From assembly GCA_034509925.1 (NCBI GenBank), contig CM067534.1, forward strand, positions 5,602,001 through 5,666,000: 64,000 nucleotides of DNA. Direction: 5' to 3'. Below the pieces are notes generated by a model. The model searched no databases and was not told the DNA's origin. It was given only the letters and a program-made list of their open reading frames with translations. Positions 1-47,425 of the stretch are shown here, piece by piece. The position numbers were made by a program, and so were the translations under genes. This DNA is from Hirudinaria manillensis. Lineage: Eukaryota; Annelida; Clitellata; Hirudinida; Hirudinidae. How positions within the stretch are numbered: the first letter of the stretch is position 1; every line of letters begins with the position of its first letter.

Positions 1-3000
1 ATTCCACCACTCAGGAAACTAACTCTCAGAACACTGCTCTCATGACCTTGGAATGTCTAAATAATAAAGAAAAAATAATTTATTACAAATATTATACCAA
101 TATTTATTATTATGTTAATAATCCAAACAATATAATATAATATTTGATTTTTAATTTTACATTTTAACTATAAATAATATAATAATAACTGCTACAGAAT
201 TCACATATTTAGAACAAATGCTTGCAGAATTGATTGCACCAAACCTTGAGGCACGAAAACGTGGTAATGTCCCACAGCATGATGGTCAAATCGTTCGAAG
301 CGGTTGCCAAAATCTTGTCCGCGGGTGAGAACTGGGCAGACCAGACCCCCCTCTTGTGACCCTTGAAGGTGCCCAGGTGCCTCAAATCCGATCGATTCCA
401 CAACTGCACAGAAAAAAGAAAAAATACCAATAAAGAGCCACCATTAAATTGAAAAAGCAATTGAAAGTAAATTGAAATTTAATAAAAATTTATTTAATAA
501 TAAACAATTTAATAAAAAAATTAATCCCACCTTGGCAGTCTTGTCCTTTGAAGCTGTTGCAATGAACTCGTAGTTTGGTGAAATTGTAACAAAGTTGATC
601 TCATTGTCGTGAGCCTCGGTGGTCATCAGGACCCTCAACGTCAGGTCCTCTGGGAAAAAGTTCCAAATCTTCAGGGTTTTGTCGTTGGAACAAGACAACA
701 CAGAAATCATTTGCCTGTAAATAATTGAAGCCACGAAGTGCACAACGAATGCAAATAATGCAACATACAAATAACACAAAATGCAACAAACAAATAATAC
801 AAAATACAACATACAAATAATACAAAATGCAACATACAAATAATACAAAATGCAACATACAAATAATACAAAATGCAACATACAAATAATACAAAATGCA
901 ACATACAAATAATACAAAATACAATACATAAATAATACAAAATACAAGATAATGTTCAGAAACTGACTTGTTATTGTTTGAAACAGGTGCAATGCAGACT
1001 CCAGTGACGTTGTGCATGTGCGCCTCACCGCTCGAGAGATGCTTCAAGGTCGACGAGGATTCATCAAACGACCACATCATGACCTTGTTGTCCTAATTTA
1101 TTAATTTAATAAATAATCAATTAGTTTAATAATTAACTTATTAATTAATTAATAGCATCGATTAATTAAAAGACCACATGCAATGGCATTCACCGACCTT
1201 TGACCCCGTGGCAATGTAAAACAATCCGTTCACTTTGCACACGTCCACGCACATGATCGTGTCCGTGTGACCCTTTGCAAGCACGTACGACTTTGTATTC
1301 GTGTTGAACATCTTCAATTGACTCGTATTGGTTGCCATGGCGAGGTGGTTGTCTCCAGCAAACTTCAGATCCAGTATGGAACCGTTATTTCCAACGAGCT
1401 GTATTTTTTAAAAATATAATATTAATGAAATTTAATTAATTAATAATTAAATAATAAATTTAAATAATAAATAATTAAATTAAATTTATACATTAAAGAA
1501 TGACTGCAGAATGTTATAAAGACTAACTTGATAGCTTATCGACAGGTCCTCAGGCCTATAGAAAATGATGGTTTGATCTGCAGTCACTCCGACCAGGTGA
1601 GACTGAAGCATAAAAACTTGACTGAGGCCGTTGTCAGATTCTGAGGCATTGTCAGGATCGTCTGCAACTTCCTCGTAAAAACTTTCATTCTTGGCCACGC
1701 AACAACCACTTCGGACGTTCCAAATCATTATCTTCCCTGTAGGTCATTCAAGTTTTTTAATGAAGTTAGTCAGGATTTGATTTTTAATTCAAGTTATGAC
1801 TGGAGGTCCTCCATGGATCTGTTGACAGAACGGATGATAGAATGGATGATAGAACGGATGATAGAACGGATGCCTACCACTCGGTCCTGCCACGACGAGA
1901 TGGTCTTCGTTCTGCTTTTCTAAGCTGGAAAAGAGTCGAATGGCGTCCGACGATCCGTGCAAAACCTCCATGGACTCGATGCACTGAAGCAGAATATTTA
2001 AATTCTCTGTTAACAGCTGACATCATAATCAAAACTTAAAAAATTTAAATTAATTAAAGTAAATAATGAATAATTAATTACTAGTTTAACATTCATTATA
2101 ATAATCAATAAACACTACTGCGAGAAATGAGTTACACTCATAAATTTAACCTCATAAATGGGAATAACCCTCTTTGAATGATTCTTCAAACCCCAAACAA
2201 TCACAACTTTGTCTCTGCTTGAACTGAATTTCAATTTTAATGATTTAGATATTCTTACCAATCCACAGCCACTAATGCAACAGGCAGCAACATGACTAAA
2301 CTCCTAAACAAACTATTGACAAGTACTATTGAATTAGTACTGGAGCAGTACAACAACCATCATCTTTATCATCATCGATGTTGTCGTCATCATTACCTGT
2401 ACAGGTAGTTGTTGTCACCAGAAAATTGTAGAGATGTTACGGCACTGAAGTGTCCCTGAAAAGTTACGAGGAGTTCGCTGGTCTGAAGATTCCAGAGTTT
2501 GATTTTGTAACTTTCGCAGGTCGTCAATAACTCGTAGGAATTCTTGGGATTGAACTTCACGAGTCTGCAGAATCAACATACGAAGCTTTAAGCATCCGCA
2601 ACGACCGGCAAATCCCAGTAGTAGTGGTGGTGGTATTTGCAATAAACTCGATCTGTTTATGTGTTTACAACTGCCATTGTTTTGAGAAGCCCTTACCTGA
2701 CGAGTCCCGAGTGACCCCCGAAAAGATTCGTGCAGCACTTGCCATCGAGGTCCCACACCCTCGCGGATCCGTCTGCCGACCCAGTGCACAGGAGGGTCGA
2801 AGTGGAGTCAAAGTCCATGCAGACGACTGGACAGTCGTGGTTCGACTGAAGTAAAAATGTTTGTTTTTTTAATGCTTTAATGTCTTTTAATGCTTCAATT
2901 AAAATGTTTTTATTAAATTAATAATTAAATGTTTTAATGACAGTGGTGGTGATGGTTATATGAATGGCAATGAGGATAGTGATGATGATGATGGCGATTA

Positions 3001-3969
3001 TAGATATGAGAAGTGGTGCCATCATGATTTCTGCAAGGAAAAATCAAATTTCATCGAAAAATCTTCAACTCACACTCCACGTTCTTTTGACCGTTTTTTC
3101 CTCAAAATCCCACTGTCTCAGCTTTGACTTCTGATTTGCTGTTATGAAAATCTAAAAATAAACAATTTGATTGTAAAAAAGAAAACGTTACAATTCCATC
3201 AATTAAGTTCTGCTACCTTTCCATTTGGACTGAGGATGAAGCAAGTGATGAAAGCATCATCAACCTGTAAGAAAAGACAAATCCATGTTTTGATCACATT
3301 GGAAAAAATTAAACAAACTTGAAATTTGAAACATTATTTCATAGTTTATAGAAATATCTTGAAACGAGCAAATAATTTTTTGACATCAAAAGATGTTGTT
3401 CTTAACCAAAACAAATTCTAAAGTGGATAAAATCAACTCACATTTGAGAAAGAATGCTCAACCGTCCCCTTTTTCCATTCCAAGAGATTTATTTCTGAAG
3501 AACATCCGCAAAGAAGGTATTTTCCATCAGCTGCACCCTGATGACAACACATTCAATCATCCAGTAGCATAAAAAGTGCTTTGATTCGACAATTCATTAA
3601 ATTACAAAACTATTTGTAAATATGTAGTATCGTAATTGATTTCTGAGTTGCAAGAAGAATGCTATTAACTGTTTTTAATTAGAAAATAATAATTATTGGA
3701 AATTATTAACTTCTATGCAGCATTGTTATCTTTTCCTTGAGACATAATCCATATATTTAAATACGTAGTCTAGAATCACAAACGTTTAAGAAATAGGAAA
3801 ACATGTTAAATAACAAAAGCTAAATTACCAGAATATCACCGTTCGTATAAAATGTCTTCAATTTATCCACAGGCGAAAAACTGCACACGAGGAAGAACAA
3901 CTGTCAGCGATTGCTTACAAAGTGATCAAAATAACTACAAAAGAATTCTTACTTTGCTTTTAGCTTCAT
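1..3969 (-). CDS. TBL3: TBL3 (transducin beta-like 3 / Utp13), WD40 subunit of the U3 snoRNP; C-terminus off the left edge
   Basis: Nucleolar WD40-repeat protein of the small-subunit processome (U3 snoRNP, UtpB complex), needed for 18S rRNA maturation. Fifteen exons, listed in transcript order: 3953-3969, 3829-3880, 3442-3537, 3217-3264, 3074-3151, 2697-2845, 2397-2564, 2151-2223, 1878-1983, 1528-1736, 1198-1398, 968-1092, 531-714, 245-403, 1-56. All junctions are GT-AG and phases agree, giving about 573 residues of a family usually near 800. The start is the ATG at 3969; the protein begins MKLKANFSPVDKLKTFYTNG, matching the family's FY-x-GG entry. WD repeats are clear, for example LCTGSADGSARVWDLDGK, YKIKLWNLQTSELLVTFQGH, LATASNDLTIMLWDI and SCLK-TFQGHESSVLRVSFLS at the left edge. 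The Utp13 C-terminal helical domain lies outside the window. Exon choice at the smallest exon (17 nt) is the least certain step. Confidence 0.92.
772..945. repeat. 23-bp minisatellite in a TBL3 intron
   Basis: Tandem units of 23 bp containing ATGCAACATACAAATAAT; the GCAACATAC motif recurs exactly every 23 bp at 852, 875 and 898. It sits wholly in the intron between the exons at 968-1092 and 531-714. It produces several long but spurious open frames rich in Cys, Ile, Leu and Tyr. Confidence 0.85.
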
Positions 3970-5359
3970 TTGTGGTTAATTGTATTCCGCCAGGTTCTAT
4001 CAATATAAAAAAAGACCGGTTTACCAAATTGTGACTTCAAATTATCGCACCCACACTTTGGCTAAAAGTTAAATTTTAAAAAACAACAACATTGACAAAA
4101 TAGTTTTGCTACTTTTCATCTGATTAGAAATGGTAATGAAAAACAATTTATAAAACATTTTTTATTATTTTGACTATTTAATTACTTTCAGATCATATTA
4201 CACAACTCTATATTGATTGACTTTTAATGTTGACACCAAAAATATACGTAAGAGCGTCAAAAGTACAACTTTTACATTTATAAAAACGAATTTCTAAAGT
4301 TTATTCTTAACCTCAACAAATTAAAAATTAACTTGTAGTAAACTTATAGTAAAAAGAATTCCAAATGAAACCTTTTCATTCTTGTGATTGGAAAATGAAT
4401 AAAATATATGTTAAACCGTTCGAACTGCGACGTTTTTAAGAGAAGAAACTATTTTAAAATATTTTAAGTTGTCGAAAAAAAAAAAAATTTTCCAGCTAAT
4501 TTTCAAAATTGAGCTTTTTTTTGTTCGTCATATTTTGTGTTGAAATTAAATATTTTTTTTGAAGTATTTTATACGTGGCCGGACATCTGGAGGTGTTTGT
4601 TAGACAAACATAAAGCAGCCAACATACTTAATCTTTGAAATAATTAAATGAACCCGTAAGACTTCATTAATTTATATTTTTTTCTTTTTACTTAAGTTGA
4701 AAAGGTTTGCTTGAATGCTACGGAAGTTTCAAACTTTAATTCAATCTTCAGGCAAAGGCACTTTTAAAATTAAGTACTTTCCCTACTTCCTAGAAGGATT
4801 TGCACTCAAATGACATTTGACGCTAAGGTCCGCCTTCCACACTTGGAACGTTCATATATCTCTGACATCCCACTCAAGACGTCCAAGGAAGGTGATGATT
4901 TCAATCTGTACCAATATTGGGTTGCAAGAGCAGCACTTTTTGCCCCTTATGCGAGGTGCCGGGAATTCATAAAGTACTCTTTAAAGGTCGTTCCTTATTG
5001 CTTTCAGATGCCGGAACGTGTCAAGACATTGACGACGACAACAGCGATGGTAATGATGACGATGACGATGGTGGGTGAGGGAATTTGATACAAGAAAAAT
5101 TTATTAGAAATTAATTGCTTCGAGCCAGTTTCGTCAAAAACAGGTGAAGTTCAGGCTGTAGGCGGTGTTTTCCCTTCAACCGAATGTTGAAATATGAGTT
5201 GTAAGAAGAAGGAATTGATGAAGAGGAAGAAGAGGATGAGGAAGAGGAAGAGAACGATGAGGAGTGAAAGGAAACAATTTTTAAGGAGCAGACGATAATT
5301 CACGCTACGGGCATCCTTCAGTCGTCGGCCAAAAGCGTCCTGCTTAATGAAATAAAACG

Positions 5360-5408
5360 TGACGGACGTGTGACGTCACCAATGAATCGATCCACATCCA
5401 TGACGTGA
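5360..5408. promoter_or_regulatory. Cluster of CRE-like sites upstream of KCNQ
   Basis: A full palindromic CRE, TGACGTCA, lies at 5371-5378, directly followed by CCAAT. TGACGG at 5360 and TGACGTGA at 5401 flank it. The cluster is about 1 kb before the KCNQ start codon, in the shared divergent spacer. CREB/ATF binding is inferred from the consensus only. Confidence 0.3.
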
Positions 5409-5502
5409 ACGTTGTTTGTTTATCGATCAAGAGTCCTAAAGTTCTTTCAATCACTTCCTCTTGTCTTTGCGCAGGATGATTTGCCTGTGGAATAAAAGCT
5501 AA

Positions 5503-5690
5503 ATGATGATGCTGATGACGACGACGACGATGATGATGATGATAATGATGATGATGTTGATGGTGGTGGTGGTGATTATGATGATGATAATGATGATGCC
5601 TCTGACGATGAAGTTAACGATGACGATGACGACGACGACGATGATGACTCATGACGGTACCAGTGGTGGTGGTGATGATGATGATTATGT
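5503..5690. repeat. GAT/GAC triplet-rich tract
   Basis: Interrupted (GAT)n and (GAC)n runs with short GGT runs. Encodes only homopolymer-like peptides in every frame. Confidence 0.8.
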
Positions 5691-6361
5691 TATTATGAAA
5701 ACGGTACTGATATCATCCGTTATTTGTTATGAATTAAACTATAATTGGTAACCGTTAAGTGTTTACTGATAAGTCATGGGAACACCATCAAGTGGAGATA
5801 CATTTAAATATTATTTTCTTCATAACTTTAATTTCAAATTATTTCAAAATGTCAACAATTCAATTGTTTTATTAAAAAGTCTCAAATAATAACTTATTAT
5901 CAAATTAATTAAGTGATCTTGGAGTCGTGAATTTGACCTTTCGACCGCGCACGATGATCCTGCATCCACACGTCGACTCCTGGAAGACTTCAATGGTGAA
6001 GATTCCTTTCTTTAAGAGTCGAAAGCAGCAAGTCACTGCTAACATGTCGGTCTCGTTTTGATCACAACAACAACAACGATAATGACGACGACAATATTAA
6101 CAAACGCGTAACATAAACAAAGAAAATGAATAAAATTATTATTATTTAAATTATCAGACGGGATTAGACGTAATTACGTTTGCAATTAGCAAATAATCAA
6201 CTTTTAGATTTTACGATAAAATGTAAATCAAGTTTATTTTATCAAGTGCATTTTATTTAATTAAAATTTTGAAGACCGAAGATTTTAATAATCAGAAAGA
6301 AGAAAATAACTGAAATTGCTTCTGCTGGCACTGCTAATGTGCACGAGTTCCTCTCGAGGAA

Positions 6362-35849
<29,488 letters not shown>

Positions 35850-38005
35850 AAGTCTCTTATCAGTTTCGAAACAGTCGCTTGCTTGAAATTAAGGAAAAAA
35901 TATATATATATATAAAAAAATAATTCCAAAATAAAAAAAAACTTCTTTCGGATTCTCCCACAGAATCAGAATCGAGATAACAGTTCTGTAGAGTTAAGAG
36001 TGATAGATTTTCTGGTTTCATTATTTTCAGTCTATTGGTGATTGGAGCATGTTTGTATTAGGAATAATAAGGACTGGAAGAATCCCTAAGCCCTGTGTCG
36101 ACACACAAGAAACGAAGATTAAAGATTATCACTACCATCATTACATCACCTCCTTCTTCACCATAGTTATAGGTTAATAAATATATAAATAACTTAACTA
36201 TAACTTTTATTTCTGCATAAATTTAACTATTATCAAATTAATTATAAATCGTGTCCTTGGCTGACATGTAGATACATGATTATCTCCATTCTCAATGACT
36301 CGTATCTTCATCATTAATTTATCGTCAACATCATCGTCATCACCACCATCGCCCAACTCCTTAAAACCTAAGACCCCTCTACCACTCCCTCTGCCACACA
36401 CACTGTGAATTAATTACATCCCAATACACCTTGTGGTGCGACGTTGGAAAGCTTCGAAGATCAGAGAGGCACAGGTGTGGAAAATTTAATCAGGTGTGGA
36501 AATTAAATGCCTTCAAACGTTGGGCTGTTAATTAGCTTTCGTCTGCCCATTGATTATCTTTAATGGGACCGACGATAAGAGACCATAAAGCCATTTTAAG
36601 GTGTCACTATGGAGACATCTTCTCGATTCTTAAAGAGAATTGAGCGCTAAATACTAAACCTATAAAGGTTTTTATTGCCCTGTTTGGAGTAATAAATAGA
36701 TTTAACAGAATAAAATGCTTCCTAATTGCAGAATCCACGTGGCCCTTAACATTGGTTAAGAGACTCTCACTGATTGGTTGCAACAACAAGTTTACATTCA
36801 ATGTCAGTAATTGCCGATGACTTTAGCTGGAAACATTGGATCCTAAAAATGTCGAGCAAGTGAATTTAAAAATGAATTATACGATAATTTCCCTATAATC
36901 TCCATAAATCCCCAAAAATAAAACATAAAAATCCGTCGGAAGACGTTGAACACGCAAAAGGAAATTAAATAAAATTCATTTAATTAAACATTTAACTTTT
37001 AAAATCTAAACAAACCCGTCAGGAAGCAGCACCCAACCACTTGATTCTTACTTCCGGAAGAGCCACTAAATACGCGCACGAATTCCTAATTAACTTCGTT
37101 TTAACTTTCAGTCCCAAAGTTTTCAGCAAATTCATGAAAATTCAGAAATAAATAAATAAAAATAAAAGAATTGAAAACAAAAAAACAATATCCACAAAAT
37201 TTATTAAAAATGAGTTTCAAATCTTTCAAATCCCACAATTGGAAGTAACTTTTAAAATCAATAAATTAATCGATTTACAACAAATTCTGTAAAAACATGA
37301 ATAAAATTTAAAATAACCCAATAGAAATTACATTTTTGATCTCCGAACGCGGCGCGAGCGACGCAACGATCGGCGACGACGACGCAAGTCTTGACGTGTT
37401 TGTCCGACATCCGTCCGGATGCGAGTCGTCCAAAATACTTTTCCATCTTCCGCCGAGCAAACGTTCAGCAAACGAGGAAAAACATCGAAGCAAAGTTAAG
37501 CACAAAATTACAGGCAAGTCAAGCATGACGGGGCCAAAATGGCCAAAATGCAAATGGAGAGCGCGACGTCCTTTGACGAAAAGCGACTTCTCAAAGAACA
37601 TTTCGGAGGAAAGTAAGACTCGAGACTCGCAGAAGAGATAATCGGGAGAACGTGCGATCTCCATCGTCGTCGGAGCGTCTTCAGCCTCCGGCAGCTCCGG
37701 CAGCTGTAACAACCGTCCAAATTGAAATGAAGGAGAGGCTCCGTGACATCCCTTCAAAAGAGTCTTCTTTAAAAACGATAGGTGGCGCCCCCGAACGAGT
37801 TATTTACAAATATTTATAAATACACGTGTCGGTCCGAGATAAAAAGAGAAAAAAAAACTGCGACTCGATCGATTGCGGAATTTAAGTACGGAAATGCACA
37901 AAGAAAAAGATCGTCACGAACTCCTCACGTTCAGACCGAACCAAGAAGTCGAAGGGTCCCGTCCGTCCGACCGACCGCCAATCGGTCTGTCTGTATGTAC
38001 GTCCA
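35850..38005. other. Convergent intergenic region (KCNQ and PI4KB 3' ends)
   Basis: AATAAA signals for KCNQ are available at about 35927 and 36175. On the minus strand AATAAA (plus TTTATT, 37200-37205) could end PI4KB after an 800-nt 3' UTR. The stretch 37330-38005 is clearly more GC-rich than its surroundings and carries overlapping open frames on both strands (for example 37308-37757 minus) with no recognisable domain. I read it as PI4KB 3' UTR. Confidence 0.5.
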
Positions 38006-45269
<7,264 letters not shown>

Positions 45270-47425
45270 TCCTGCAACATTATAAATTCACGTTTAAAAT
45301 TCCCGAAATAAATCGATAAAATATGAAAACCATGGAATTTCTGTTGACAAGTGAGGTAAGATTTAACCACATAATATAGTGTTAAATAAATGTTTCGTTA
45401 TGATAACCATTGCTTTTATAGTGTCCAAAAGTACTTATGATTAGAAACGATTTTTGAAGGAAGATGTAAAATTGCCTACCACTTTGAGCTGTTTCCAAAA
45501 CAATAATTCAAATAGCAAGCTACAAAGCTATATAGTACTGAAAACACTATTATTACACAATTCAATTCTACGATGCATGAATATAGTAACAATTCAATCC
45601 TTTTAATTGCATGGAGTGAATCGGACGAACAAGTCATATGTCAACAAAGCTACTTCGGCATTCTATAAATTTGATGAACCAGGGTTGGTCTAATTTTAGC
45701 GTTTAATTTGATCATTTTTATGCAGTTTGGTTTAAAATAATTCTTAATATGAATATGGATTCGTTTTGTGATTTGAAATTCACAAAAAATTTTAAGGTGT
45801 TGACATTTAACAGATTCATCATTAAAAACGTATGGGATAACCCTGAGCTGAATTTCTGAAATTACTTAATTGCAGCATGCTTTAGATTGTGATTGTTTTA
45901 TTTTTCTAATCAGGAAGCAAGTGCATGTTGAGGAAAAACGATTGTACGTCACATGATGAAGACCAAATATTGCCCAGCTTTTTAGCAAACTCAGCCGACG
46001 TAATATTGGAAATGAATTTGCGATGGCCACCTCACTTTATAGTTAAAACTTAAGTTTGTAAATTAAATTAACGTTTTGTCGTAAAAATGTGGGCTTCCTT
46101 ATCCGTTGTTATAATTTTCGAAATTAAAGAAAAATGGAGCTTGTTTGAAATTACCTTTTATTTTTGTGCGTTATTTCCGTGCCTTTACTTTGACCGTTGA
46201 ATATATGTCGTTGAATATATTATAACATTATCAACAAAAAAAAAGAAGAAAGAACTGGGAAAAGTTTAAAGCAGAAACTATCATTAAATTATTTCTAATT
46301 ACAAAATTAGTTCAATCTTCCATCAAAAATTAGATTTTCCATCAAGAGACAACATTTGGGGGAGGGGCACTTAAACGTTTATTAAGTGAAACGAAGAGTT
46401 ATATTTCAATACAACAAATGACATACCACACATACTAACATCACAGGGAATCAAGTTCAGACCTATTCCTCAGATTGTCAAATGATGTCTTCTGATGACG
46501 ACTGCGCATTGTTCTTTTTGTAACTATTAATATTTTCTATATGCTATTTCGTGTATTATTAATTGGACAGTCTATAAAAATCTTGTAAATAATCTTAATG
46601 AGGGTGAGTTGAAACGGCAGGTGGCAGGCATCAACCAAAATATCTTTAAAATTTTTTAAAAAGCTATTTCGATGCTTAATAATAATAAACTGCCAAATAA
46701 TAATTTGAATTCTGTGATTTCTCAGATGGTACATATTTGAACAAGTTTTTGTTCATTGGAAATTTCATTTGATGTGGATTGATAATAAAATGATTCTAGT
46801 CCATGTCATAGCTATGATATATGATATCGCCAATCCCATGTATGCCATGGTAAATTGGGAAGGTGGAAAGAATTAAACAAAGGTCATGAGATGGTCCAAT
46901 GATTTCTTCTGACCCGAGCAGGTCGGCGGAGGGTTGATTTGCACCCCGTAAAAAGTTGAAAAGACGCCTTCGTATTGTGTTTTTCATCTCCGCTCCGGCG
47001 AGGATTATCAAGCCACTGAGGTCGATCAATGGTCTGCTTTCCGATGTTTGTCGCCTGCCAAAGTTTTCTAGATCCGCTGCATAAATGGGATTGATAAATT
47101 GCCAAGCCAATAAAAAAGGTGCTTAAAATGCTATTAAAATATAGTCGAACGTGATTATGTTAAACGAGAAAAATTCTATTAATATTTACATATTCTATGT
47201 AATAGCAGACTTAGATTGCGAAAAATCGTGATAAGACATTCGATGAATGAACACCAGAACAAATCTAAGGCTGTTGACATGTCTTCATTTGAAGTTACTG
47301 AAGTGGAACGACGAAAGGAATTCTATCGCCCTCGTACTTCTATATTTATTTACTTCGATAATGTTTGTTGGTTATAACGTTTAAATCCTTTTTGATGAGT
47401 TATGATGAATGTTTATGGATAACTG
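45270..47425. other. Divergent intergenic region PI4KB / CABIT gene
   Basis: Mostly unique AT-rich DNA containing the PI4KB 5' region. A GC-richer patch at about 46880-47095 is open in two minus-strand frames (46796-47110 and 46884-47105), preceded by a TTTATGCAG acceptor-like motif. Neither peptide resembles a family I know, so no gene is called. Confidence 0.5.

Larger units (their letters stand above)
3970..6361. other. Intergenic region between divergent TBL3 and KCNQ
   Basis: Head-to-head spacer of 2.4 kb. It holds AT-rich sequence, a CRE-like cluster at 5360-5408 and a GAT/GAC triplet tract at about 5500-5690. Open frames at 4810-5088 and 5503-5751 show no family resemblance; the second is purely triplet repeat. 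No gene supported. Confidence 0.6.

Noticed and set aside
770..945. CRISPR-like array
   Set aside because: Direct tandem repeats without spacers in an animal intron; this is a minisatellite.
707..1028. Three overlapping minus-strand frames rich in Cys/Ile/Tyr/Leu repeats
   Set aside because: They are translations of the 23-bp minisatellite in a TBL3 intron; only their ends overlap true exons.
2242..2300. Possible extra TBL3 exon with a GTAAG donor
   Set aside because: The exons on either side (2397-2564 and 2151-2223) already join in phase and align continuously with the family; adding it would break the frame.
37308..37757. 149-aa minus-strand frame
   Set aside because: No recognisable domain, and it lies in the likely PI4KB 3' UTR; the opposite strand is equally open.
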